From Caldithrix sp. (GTDB lineage: Bacteria > KSB1 > UBA2214 > DYKH01), in NCBI GenBank assembly GCA_020722685.1, contig DYKH01000134.1, positions 1 through 13,535 on the forward strand: a DNA stretch of 13,535 bases, given 5' to 3'. Below, one piece after another: positions 7,153 to 13,535 of this stretch. The first letter of the stretch is position 1. The number at the start of each line of letters is the position of its first letter. A program made the translations under genes and the position numbers. The notes beneath the pieces were generated by a model that saw only the letters and a program-made list of their open reading frames with translations, searched no databases and was not told the origin of the DNA.

Positions 7153-8550
7153 TCAGGTTTCCGCAATCGGCGGCAAACGAAGACGAAACCTAGTCCCATG
7201 CGGGCCTGACTCTTCCAAATCTATACTTCCACCATTTGATTCCAATAGATTTTTCACAACAGCCAAACCCAAACCCATGCCGTTCTCTTTGCTGCTATAA
7301 AAAGGCTCAAAAATGTGCTCTTGCATTTCCTTGGCGATGCCGGCACCCGTATCAGAAACATCGATCAGTATTTGATTCTCCCGGTTGACCGCAAGCGCAT
7401 GTAGCGAGCCGCCGTTCGGCATTGCTTGAATGGCATTGAGCGCCAGATTCAGAAAAACCTGTTTCAGATGCTGTGGATCCACAAAAGCGGTTGCGTGACC
7501 CGAAAATGCTATTTGAATACCATTACTGTGAGCCTGATGAGTTACCAGATCCATTGCCTCACGCCAGCAATCCTCAACACTGCTGGCCTCCCGTTTCGGG
7601 GCTACCGGCTTGGCGTAGTCTAAAAAGCTCTGGATCAAAGTCTTTAGGTTTTTGCTTTCTTTTAGAATTTTCTCCGCCTTGGCGCGTAGTTGCGGGTCTG
7701 CAAGCTCGTCCCGCAACAAACCGGCGAATAATTCAATTCCGCCCACGGGATTGCGAATTTCGTGAGCGATGCCGGCCAGCATGGCCCTTTGCTGTTCATC
7801 GCGCTGCAAGATCGCCTTTCGCATCTCCTCCATGGTTTGGGCCAAAAAAGCCATTTCATCTTTGCCTCGGGCGATAATGCTCTGATCCATGATTCCATGC
7901 CCGATTTTGCGAGCGCAGGCCTGCAGCTTCAAGAGCGGTGCCGTCAATTGGTGCGACGCCAATACAGCGAGCACAAATGACAACACCAACGAAACGAATC
8001 CAATTTGTAACAAGTTCGCTTGGATAGCACGAATGGTTTGTAAAGATTCGGCGCTCCCTTCCACCGCGATGATACCGACCGTCTGATCTTTCAACCGCAG
8101 CGGCGCGTAGCCAGATTTATATAGCTTGCCGTCATATCCGGCAAAAAGAATCGAGCTTGCCGTACGTCCTTGCAAAACCGCTTCAATCTCTATCTTGTCG
8201 AAATCCTGGCGCAGGTACCGTGAGCCGATTACAGAGGCAGCTTGAGTATCCAACCAGATTCTTCCTTCCGGGGTGAATGCCACAATCCGCTGCATTCGCG
8301 TGGCCGACTTGATCTCGATCAATCGTTGCTGCAAATTGCGAAAGGTGCGGGTTTTTTCATCACCCGGGGCCAACATGGAAATCAAGGAAACGTCCATTTG
8401 CGCGGCAATCGCAGCCGTTATGGCCTCTAATTTCTTGCCTAACTCGTTTTCCAGTACTGTCTGCAGGTGATAGCGTAAATAGACGCCTGAGGCCAATAGC
8501 ACGATGGCAATCTGCAAAACGAATAGAGTGATTAAGCGTCTACGGATCAC
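7153..8550 (-). CDS. Membrane sensor histidine kinase (NtrB-like partner of the sigma-54 regulator)
   Basis: 465 residues. TM1 lies at about 6-25 and a periplasmic sensor of roughly 150 residues follows (PEGRIWLDTQAASVIGSRYL and GYAPLRLKDQTVGIIAVEG look like a Cache-type fold). TM2 is at about 180-198 (SLVLSFVLAVLA), followed by a HAMP linker to about 245. The HisKA box AGIAHEIRNPVGG has phospho-accepting His263. The HATPase domain has N box LNLALNAIQAMPNGG, G1 DTGAGI (Asp400), F box FEPFYSS and G2 GMGLGLAVVKNLL. The kinase should autophosphorylate and pass phosphate to an NtrC-type regulator; the one at 4320-5690 is the obvious partner. The start is GTG (8550) without a clear Shine-Dalgarno, about 15 nt after the start point predicted from the sigma-54 promoter at 8576-8591. 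The signal sensed is unknown. Confidence 0.93.
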   Translation of the reverse strand: MIRRRLITLFVLQIAIVLLASGVYLRYHLQTVLENELGKKLEAITAAIAAQMDVSLISMLAPGDEKTRTFRNLQQRLIEIKSATRMQRIVAFTPEGRIWLDTQAASVIGSRYLRQDFDKIEIEAVLQGRTASSILFAGYDGKLYKSGYAPLRLKDQTVGIIAVEGSAESLQTIRAIQANLLQIGFVSLVLSFVLAVLASHQLTAPLLKLQACARKIGHGIMDQSIIARGKDEMAFLAQTMEEMRKAILQRDEQQRAMLAGIAHEIRNPVGGIELFAGLLRDELADPQLRAKAEKILKESKNLKTLIQSFLDYAKPVAPKREASSVEDCWREAMDLVTHQAHSNGIQIAFSGHATAFVDPQHLKQVFLNLALNAIQAMPNGGSLHALAVNRENQILIDVSDTGAGIAKEMQEHIFEPFYSSKENGMGLGLAVVKNLLESNGGSIDLEESGPHGTRFRLRLPPIAET

Positions 8551-8575
8551 GGATGTTGGCTTTTATTTAGTTTTT

Positions 8576-8591
8576 GGCAAAGCTTATGCCA
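8576..8591 (-). promoter_or_regulatory. Sigma-54 (-24/-12) promoter of the histidine kinase
   Basis: The minus strand reads TGGCAT-AAGCT-TTGCC, against the consensus TGGCAC-N5-TTGCA. GG and GC are spaced correctly by 10 nt and only the sixth and last bases differ. The predicted start is near 8565, giving a leader of about 15 nt before the GTG at 8550. The core is nearly palindromic, so the plus strand also offers TGGCA-N7-TGCC with the same GG/GC spacing (8575-8590), a weaker match. With a sigma-54 activator encoded in the same cluster, autoregulation is likely but inferred. Confidence 0.6.
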
Positions 8592-8955
8592 GACGCAAAA
8601 ACCGCTTTTATGCGAAATGGAGTCAAAGTCAACGCTCGCAATCGGAGAATTCGTGGATAGTTGCCGTACCATGACAGCAAAAAAGGCCGACACGGGCCAT
8701 CCATCAACCCTTCTAATCAAATATCTGTGGCTGGTCTCAGATTTCTGAAAGGGGTTTTAGATTTTAGCGATGCTGCGGCCGTGTTAATCAAAACTTAGAA
8801 TTCAATCGTAATTTCCGACGGCGAGGGCAAAAATGCGACTCCGCAGTTAACAGCATCGGCAAACCGACCGAAGGTTCCATTTTTTTCCTTGAAATCAGAC
8901 AGGACGAGCAGTCCAAACTCGAATTGAGTAACTATAGTTTGGCAAATTTTTTCTC
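8592..8955. other. Non-coding stretch with inverted repeats
   Basis: No convincing gene. A 43-codon open frame at 8617-8748 (plus) lies downstream of the weak plus-strand face of the sigma-54 element but has no ribosome binding site and no recognisable motif. An 8-bp exact inverted repeat CGATGCTG / CAGCATCG (8768-8775, 8851-8858) brackets 75 bp. A terminator-like stem is listed separately. Confidence 0.4.
8913..8952 (+). terminator. Possible intrinsic terminator, plus strand
   Basis: CCAAACT (8913-8919) pairs with AGTTTGG (8936-8942), and six T follow at 8947-8952 after CAAA. A competing small hairpin ACTC/GAGT lies inside. The stem is AT-rich and the loop is 16 nt, so it would be weak. No plus-strand gene upstream needs it, apart from the doubtful 43-codon frame. 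Confidence 0.3.
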
Positions 8956-9031
8956 ACCACAATATGTAGGAGAACTCTCCGAGTTCGACCACAATATGCA
9001 ATAATGCTCGATGTCTGGAGACATCTCCTAC
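8956..9031. repeat. Inverted pair of REP-like hairpins with direct repeats
   Basis: Two inverted copies of GTAGGAGA-NN-TCTCC lie at 8966-8988 and 9008-9031. Each contains its own stem: GAACTC-TCC-GAGTTC in the first and GATGTCT-GG-AGACATC in the second. The stem sequences differ between copies but pairing is kept in both. An 11-bp direct repeat ACCACAATATG occurs at 8956-8966 and 8988-8998. The element lies between the convergence-free end of bshA and the non-coding stretch, and could act as a transcription end or mRNA stabiliser for bshA. Confidence 0.6.
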
Positions 9032-9082
9032 GGCTTAAATTTTCGATTTTGCCAATCTACAGTTGAGTAATTCAGCCACCGA

Positions 9083-10204
9083 TTATCGACCCAAAACTTG
9101 CTCATAAAATTGTTCATATTGAGGAATGAGCTTACGCGCATCAAAACATTCGACCGCCTTTTCGCGTGCTTTGGCTTGAAAACTCTCCATGAGTCGATCG
9201 TTTGTCAACAGCTCAACGGCGCTTGCGGCCATGGCCTCTACGTCGCCCGCGGGATGCAAAAAGCCGTTGATTTTGTCATCGACCACTTCCGGCAAGCCGC
9301 CAATCCGAGATGCAATCACAGCAGTTTTGCAGCTCATGGCTTCCAAGGCAGCCAAGCCAAAGCTTTCCTCGCTGCTCGGAAGCAAGAATAAATCTGCACA
9401 ACCAAGAAGATTTTCGATGTAATCTTGAGTTCCTAAATACAGAACATGATCGTGCAATCCCAATTCGACAGCCAAATCATGCGAGGCCTGGCGATCCGGG
9501 CCATCGCCGACCAGCAAAAGCTTAGCCGGAATACTCTGGCGAACCTTGGCTAAGATATTGATGGTATCGGCCAACCGTTTGACGGAGCGAAAATTGGACG
9601 TGTGAATAAGAAGCTTCTCATTATTAGGAGCGAATAGCTTTTTACTGCAGTCCGCCACTGCGCCACTAAAACGCTCGGTATCGACAAAATTATAAATGAC
9701 GCGAATCTCTTTGCTGATAGAGAATTCCCTAATTGTCCTGTCCGCCAGGTATCTGGAAACGGCTGTCACGCCGTCCGATTCTTCGATGCTGAACTTGACA
9801 GCCTCGAAAAAAGAAGCATCTCTCCCCACCAAGGTAATATCGGTGCCATGTAAAGTGGTGACAATCTTCGGACCTTTACCGCGCATCATTTGCCGAGCCA
9901 AGTACGCGCTGGTGGCATGTGGGATAGCATAATGAGCATGGATAATGTCCAGTTGGTATTCTCTGGTCACTTCCATGAGTTTAGTGGCTAAACCGAGATC
10001 ATAAGGCGGATATTTGAAAAGCGGGTAGGCGGAAACGTCGACTTCATGGTAATAAATGTTCTGTTGGAAGCGCCGCAATCTGAAGGGCGAGCTGTAGCTG
10101 ACGAAATGTATCTGGTGCCCCAGTTGAGCCAAACTGATGCCCAGCTCGGTAGCGACCACACCGCTACCCCCATGCGTGGGATAGCAAACAATGGCGATTC
10201 TCAT
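9083..10204 (-). CDS. bshA: BshA, N-acetyl-alpha-D-glucosaminyl L-malate synthase
   Basis: A 373-residue GT4-family glycosyltransferase with GT-B fold. BshA transfers GlcNAc from UDP-GlcNAc to L-malate, the first step of bacillithiol synthesis in the cytoplasm. Diagnostic segments are the N-terminal [15 protein letters not shown] (Gly12-Gly15 loop), HAHYAIPHA (89-97), [12 protein letters not shown] (116-127), AVSRYL, and the C-terminal nucleotide-sugar motif [12 protein letters not shown] (from Glu279). The length matches the usual 375-380 residues. The ATG at 10204 is preceded by AGGAG 5 nt upstream and by a sigma-70 promoter at 10241-10269. A longer frame from 10279 would start upstream of that promoter and is rejected. 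No bshB or bshC is in the window. Distinguishing BshA from other GT4 enzymes rests on the [11 protein letters not shown] and HYAIPHA motifs. Confidence 0.93.
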   Translation of the reverse strand: MRIAIVCYPTHGGSGVVATELGISLAQLGHQIHFVSYSSPFRLRRFQQNIYYHEVDVSAYPLFKYPPYDLGLATKLMEVTREYQLDIIHAHYAIPHATSAYLARQMMRGKGPKIVTTLHGTDITLVGRDASFFEAVKFSIEESDGVTAVSRYLADRTIREFSISKEIRVIYNFVDTERFSGAVADCSKKLFAPNNEKLLIHTSNFRSVKRLADTINILAKVRQSIPAKLLLVGDGPDRQASHDLAVELGLHDHVLYLGTQDYIENLLGCADLFLLPSSEESFGLAALEAMSCKTAVIASRIGGLPEVVDDKINGFLHPAGDVEAMAASAVELLTNDRLMESFQAKAREKAVECFDARKLIPQYEQFYEQVLGR

Positions 10205-10240
10205 TTTGTCTCCTGTATCAAGTTCGCTGCGCGGCGAATA

Positions 10241-10269
10241 AATATACCAATTCCAAGCACGCATGTCAA
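10241..10269 (-). promoter_or_regulatory. Sigma-70 type promoter of bshA
   Basis: The minus strand reads TTGACA (10269-10264), a 17-bp spacer, then TATATT (10246-10241): a perfect -35 and a 5/6 -10 at optimal spacing. The start point would be near 10234, giving a leader of about 30 nt containing AGGAG. Confidence 0.8.
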
Positions 10270-10646
10270 TCAAAAGCATGGCGTCGGCAAGCGATCACGG
10301 GCTTTCGTTTTTCCCAAGCAAGCTTGCAAGGTTTACTCGTCAATTCACAACCAAAAAGAACGTTGGGCAAAAGACAACCTCACGTAAAGCCGGCAATGAA
10401 CGCCGGTAGCGAAAGCCTAACCAGCCTGGTGTGCGTGAAACAAGAAACAACCACGAGTAAGGCTCGCAACCCACACGAAGAAAGATGCTTTGCGGGCTTC
10501 GCGCCCTGCGTGAAGAGCCGACTACTGCCGTCGCTAGCCCGGTGATCACTTGCTGGCGTAGCCACCGCGCCGGTATCAGCAGACTTTTTAATTGATTTAT
10601 TGGCCATTTTTCTTTAATTTGGCCGACGAATTTTCACACCAGCGTT
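10270..10646. other. Non-coding stretch, possible structured RNA or repeat at 10391-10543
   Basis: No credible gene: short frames on both strands (for example 10380-10607 minus and 10324-10545 plus) show no domain or consistent start signal. The stretch is rich in complementary segments. CCGGC-AATGAAC-GCCGG forms a local hairpin (10391-10406). TAGCGA (10407-10412) pairs with TCGCTA (10531-10536), with CCGG/CCGG extending it. GGGC-TTCGC-GCCC is a tight hairpin near 10494-10505. This could be a structured RNA, an intron or element remnant, or a dispersed repeat; I do not recognise a family. Confidence 0.3.
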
Positions 10647-10673
10647 GCCACAAAGACCGAAGGCCTTTGTGGC
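10647..10673 (+). other. Perfect 9-bp hairpin in the lepA leader
   Basis: GCCACAAAG (10647-10655) and CTTTGTGGC (10665-10673) pair perfectly around a 9-nt loop, about 52 nt before the lepA ATG. No T-run follows. It may be a leader structure of lepA or a small palindromic repeat. Confidence 0.55.
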
Positions 10674-10725
10674 GCTTGCGTCTTAGAAGCCAAATGGCAA
10701 CACAGCGCGAAAACTAAAACAACCA

Positions 10726-12519
10726 ATGCAAAGAGAAAACATCCGAAATTTCTGTATCATTGCTCACATAGATCACGGCAAATCCACCTTAGCCGACCGG
10801 CTTCTGGAAGTCACCGGCACCATCAACAAGATGGAGATGAAGGATCAGGTGCTGGACAGCATGGATTTGGAACGCGAGCGCGGCATCACGATCAAAATGC
10901 ACCCGATCACGATGGAATACCGAGCCAGAGACGGTCATACCTACATTCTCAATCTCATCGACACTCCCGGGCACGTGGACTTTACCTACGAGGTCTCCCG
11001 AAGTCTCGCCGCTTGCGAAGGAGCTTTATTGGTGGTGGATGCCGCCCAAGGAATCGAAGCACAGACGGTTAGCAATTTGTACCTGGCCCTAGATAATGAT
11101 CTCGAAATCATCCCAGTGATCAACAAGATCGATTTGCCCAGCGCGCAAGTGGAGGCGACCCAACATCAGATCATGGACTTGTTAGGGAGCAAAGAGGATG
11201 AGATCTTGCTCGCCAGCGCCAAACTCGGTATCGGAATTGACGAGATTCTCGAGGCCGTAGTGACGCGGATTCCCCCGCCAAAGGGAGCGGTCGAGGCCCC
11301 CTTGCGCGCCCTCATATTCGATTCGGTCTTCAACGCCTATCGCGGCGCTGTGGCGCACGTCCGCGTTGTCGAGGGGGAAATCCGCGAAAAGCAAATGATC
11401 AAGTTCTTCTCCACCGGCAAGGTGTTCGAGGTGCAGGAAGTCGGCATTCTGCGCCTGCGACAAATCAAGCGGGAAAGCCTGTCAGCCGGAGAGACGGGCT
11501 ATGTCATTGCCGGTGCCAAGGAGGTCAAAGACACCAAAGTGGGGGACACCATCACCTCGGCGGACCATCCGGCATCGGAGCCGCTTCCCGGCTATCGCGA
11601 TGTCAAGCCCATGGTCTTTAGCGGCCTATTCCCCGCTGTCGCCGAAAACTATGAGGAGCTTCGCGCCGCCTTAGAGAAGCTCAAACTCAACGATTCCTCG
11701 CTCTTCTACGAACCAGAGTCCTCCTTGGCATTGGGATTTGGTTTTCGCTGCGGATTTCTCGGTCTCTTGCACATGGAGATCGTACAAGAGCGGTTGGAAC
11801 GGGAGTACCAATTGGATCTGGTCACTACCGTGCCCAATGTAGAGTATCATGTCTACACCAACAGAGGCGAAAGGTTGGTGGTGGATAATCCTGCCAATCT
11901 GCCGCCTGCCGGAGACATCGAGCACGTCGAGGAGCCGTACATTCGCGCCAGCATTTTGACGCCCGTGGACTACATCGGCAGCATCATGGCACTGGCGCGC
12001 GAGCGGCGCGGCGTGTACATCAACACCGAATACATCGACAAGACGCGGCCTAACTTGCATTATGAGTTTCCCCTCTCGGAAGTGATCTTTGATTTTTACG
12101 ACCGCCTCAAATCCATCACCAGAGGCTACGCCTCATTCGATTACGAATTCCTCGGCTTTCGCACCGGCGAGGTGGTCAAGCTGGACATTTTGCTCAACGG
12201 CGACTCGGTGGATGCTCTCTCGGTCATCGTGCACAAGGAAAAGGCCTATGAATGGGGCCGAAAAGTGTGTGAAAAGCTGCGTGAGCTGATTCCGCGTCAG
12301 ATGTTCCAGGTAGCCATTCAAGCAGCGATTGGCAGCCGGGTGATCGCCCGTGAGACCATCAAGCCTTTGCGCAAGAACGTGACGGCCAAATGCTACGGCG
12401 GCGACATTACGCGGAAACGCAAGCTGTTAGAGAAGCAAAAAGAGGGCAAGAAGCGGATGAAGCAGCTTGGCAAAGTGGAGGTCCCGCAAGAGGCCTTTTT
12501 GGCGGTGCTGAAGGTATAA
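10726..12519 (+). CDS. lepA: LepA, elongation factor 4 (ribosome-associated GTPase)
   Basis: 597 residues, the normal EF4 length. The GTPase domain has G1 AHIDHGKST (13-21), G2 ERGITIK (51-57), G3 DTPGH (79-83), G4 NKID (133-136) and G5 SAK. These are followed by domain II, EF-G-like domains III and V (PEPS-type segment [25 protein letters not shown]), and the LepA-specific C-terminal domain with [40 protein letters not shown]4 binds ribosomes and acts in translation and initiation or assembly control, in the cytoplasm and membrane fraction. The ATG at 10726 is the family start; the leader is A-rich without a strong Shine-Dalgarno. It is the only core housekeeping gene here on the plus strand and appears monocistronic in this window, since no signal-peptidase gene (lepB) follows. 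Confidence 0.97.
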   Translation: MQRENIRNFCIIAHIDHGKSTLADRLLEVTGTINKMEMKDQVLDSMDLERERGITIKMHPITMEYRARDGHTYILNLIDTPGHVDFTYEVSRSLAACEGALLVVDAAQGIEAQTVSNLYLALDNDLEIIPVINKIDLPSAQVEATQHQIMDLLGSKEDEILLASAKLGIGIDEILEAVVTRIPPPKGAVEAPLRALIFDSVFNAYRGAVAHVRVVEGEIREKQMIKFFSTGKVFEVQEVGILRLRQIKRESLSAGETGYVIAGAKEVKDTKVGDTITSADHPASEPLPGYRDVKPMVFSGLFPAVAENYEELRAALEKLKLNDSSLFYEPESSLALGFGFRCGFLGLLHMEIVQERLEREYQLDLVTTVPNVEYHVYTNRGERLVVDNPANLPPAGDIEHVEEPYIRASILTPVDYIGSIMALARERRGVYINTEYIDKTRPNLHYEFPLSEVIFDFYDRLKSITRGYASFDYEFLGFRTGEVVKLDILLNGDSVDALSVIVHKEKAYEWGRKVCEKLRELIPRQMFQVAIQAAIGSRVIARETIKPLRKNVTAKCYGGDITRKRKLLEKQKEGKKRMKQLGKVEVPQEAFLAVLKV

Positions 12520-12557
12520 GGTGAAGGGATCTTGATGCACGATTGAGGTCTGGACGT

Positions 12558-12579
12558 GCAGTAAGAAGCTGCTCTTTTT
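12558..12579 (+). terminator. Weak terminator-like stem after lepA
   Basis: GCAG (12558-12561) and CTGC (12569-12572) form a short stem followed by TCTTTTT. The stem is only 4 bp, so termination would be inefficient. It is the only candidate in the 94-bp gap after lepA. Confidence 0.3.
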
Positions 12580-12613
12580 AACGGAGTGTTGGTAGGTACA
12601 AACAGAGCTCACC

Positions 12614-12919
12614 ATGTCAAATCACATCGCGGCTTATGAGAAGGAACTTGTTCATGAGTTTAGAGAAACGCCTAAAGAGTACTGGCCAAACTTGATACGA
12701 ATTGTACGCCTATTTCGGCAGAGCGTAAGCTTAAAGCCTGCCGAGGAAAGCTTTCGCGAGGGGTGGCAAGAGGCAACAACAGGACAAACCCTCCCAGTTT
12801 CCGAACTGTGGGAAGATTTCTATGATAGTATGATTGCTGGTCTGCGCGCTGATGAACCCAGAGAGACATTGGATTCCGTAAAGGATCGTCTGCGCAAACA
12901 GGGAAAACTCAGTGGCTGA
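12614..12919 (+). CDS. Small antitoxin-like protein
   Basis: 101 residues, soluble and mixed-charge. The central part, SFREGWQEATTGQTLPVSELWEDF, resembles the segment SFRQGW-DAMTG-T-PVSELW that I recall from short antitoxin-like proteins encoded before RelE/ParE toxins. Its TGA overlaps the GTG start of the ParE-like fragment by 8 bp, the typical arrangement for such pairs. The ATG at 12614 has only a weak GAG upstream. If the assignment is right it is an orphan antitoxin, because its toxin is truncated. Family name not certain. Confidence 0.6.
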   Translation: MSNHIAAYEKELVHEFRETPKEYWPNLIRIVRLFRQSVSLKPAEESFREGWQEATTGQTLPVSELWEDFYDSMIAGLRADEPRETLDSVKDRLRKQGKLSG

Positions 12920-13040
12920 GTACGCCATCACCTTTGCTCGCTCTGGGCGGAAGGAAGTGGTATCTTTCGAAGCACTAATTGTCAGAATTGTTCCTCATAG
13001 TACTGAAATCGTTCAGTCCTTAGAATACAAACTCGCATGA
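12912..13040 (+). pseudogene. Truncated ParE/RelE-like toxin
   Basis: GTG at 12912 opens a frame reading VAEYAITFARSGRKEVVSF, which matches the start of RelE/ParE toxins (a strand, then a helix with ARSARKEL). The TGA at 13038 ends it after 42 residues, less than half the usual 85-95. The catalytic and antitoxin-binding C-terminal strands (WRIRVGDYRVIY-type) are absent in all frames I read through 13086. It is probably dead. Assignment rests on the N-terminal motif and on overlap with the upstream antitoxin-like gene. Confidence 0.6.
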
Positions 13041-13086
13041 GCGAAGATCATGCTAATTGTTTTGAGTTGAATCCAGAAGCAGTTAT

Positions 13087-13431
13087 ATGGAAGCACAAAT
13101 CTCATCACCCTTCACTACGACGGAAAAGATCGCTCTTTCTACCGGAAAAGATGGGGTGGTACGAGTGGGCGGTAGCCGGGTGACACTCGATAGTATCATA
13201 GCCGCATTTATGGAGGGTGCGACTGCCGAAGAAATTGTTCAGCAATAGCCTTCGGTCTCCCCCGCTGATGTATCTTATGTGATTGGTCACTACCTGCGAG
13301 CAACCTCCGAGGTCGAGGACTATTTAACTCGGCGGCAGCAACAATCTGGACAAGTGCGACAGCAGAATAAAGTCCTTTTCAATCCCGTTGGCGTACGTCA
13401 GCGCTTGTCGGCAAGACGAACGCGACCGTGA
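13087..13431 (+). pseudogene. DUF433 gene interrupted by an in-frame TAG
   Basis: The frame from ATG 13087 to TGA 13431 is 114 codons with a single internal TAG at 13246-13248. Before it: GVVRVGGSRVTLDSIIAAFMEGATAEEIVQQ. After it: PSVSPADVSYVIGHYLR, EVEDYLTRRQQQ and RQRLSARR. Together they give a complete DUF433-type protein, with the stop where family members have Tyr in the QQYPS-like motif (TAT or TAC to TAG). Both halves keep family character, so the change looks recent. No DUF5615 toxin frame follows it before the window ends. A second, intact DUF433 protein lies at 6776-7018, of a different subtype. Confidence 0.78.
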
Positions 13432-13502
13432 CATTTCACTAATAGCAAGTAGGATTGGTTCAAGATGGAGATTTGAAAATGGGTAACAGTTCAGGTCCGT
13501 TG

Positions 13503-13526
13503 TCATTTCGAGCGGAGCGAGAAATC
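13503..13526. repeat. Imperfect palindrome of the TCATTTCGAGCG type
   Basis: ATTTC (13505-13509) and GAAAT (13521-13525) flank GAGCGGAGCGA, giving a short imperfect palindrome. Sequences of this form are common dispersed repeats in intergenic DNA of Bacteroidetes and related genomes (recalled, not checked). It lies 72 bp after the DUF433 pseudogene, where a toxin gene would be expected. Confidence 0.45.
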
Positions 13527-13535
13527 TGTATAGCG

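Noticed and set aside
8617..8748. 43-codon plus-strand frame downstream of the palindromic sigma-54 element
   Set aside because: No ribosome binding site or motif; kept only as a remark in the non-coding entry.
8768..8858. attC-like recombination site
   Set aside because: The 8-bp inverted repeat lacks the RYYYAAC and GTTRRRY ends and there is no integrase or cassette structure.
10380..10607. Small minus-strand protein starting MANKSIKK
   Set aside because: The start looks plausible but there is no Shine-Dalgarno, the rest is low-complexity without motifs, and the sequence is better explained by hairpins.

Overview
The window looks like a Gram-negative bacterial chromosome of moderate GC. 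It encodes signal-peptide outer-membrane barrels, a sigma-54 response regulator with a periplasm-sensing histidine kinase, LepA (EF4) and the bacillithiol enzyme BshA. BshA with this type of barrel and many short palindromic or heptameric repeats suggests the FCB superphylum or a neighbouring candidate phylum. That placement is inference; there is no rRNA here to settle it.

Layout. Positions 1-1400 hold no intact gene. They contain tandem hairpins, three arrays with a 7-bp or 3x7-bp period, the truncated C-terminal part of an IS3-type transposase, and a long inverted repeat of CGCAGAG units. From 1398 to 8550 everything is on the minus strand. In transcription order: a histidine kinase preceded by a sigma-54-type promoter (8576-8591); a DUF433/DUF5615 antitoxin-toxin pair whose toxin has no ATG, GTG or TTG start; a small secreted barrel-like protein; a long heptamer-built hairpin; an NtrC-family response regulator starting at TTG; a secreted coiled-coil protein; an outer-membrane barrel coupled to it by a 4-bp overlap; and a broken PHP-domain (TrlF-like) gene. 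About 530 bp of repeat-rich non-coding DNA separates this block from bshA (minus), which has a clear sigma-70 promoter. After another non-coding stretch of about 520 bp comes lepA (plus). Downstream of lepA is a decaying toxin-antitoxin cluster: an antitoxin-like gene, a ParE-like toxin cut at 42 residues, and a DUF433 gene with an in-frame TAG.

How the genes may work together. The kinase and the NtrC-type regulator are the natural pair, although the toxin-antitoxin module and the small barrel protein lie between them. The regulator activates sigma-54 RNA polymerase, and the best sigma-54 promoter in the window is just upstream of the kinase, so an autoregulated envelope-sensing circuit is plausible. 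The coiled-coil and barrel proteins downstream of the regulator are likely members of the same envelope system; their molecular function is unknown.
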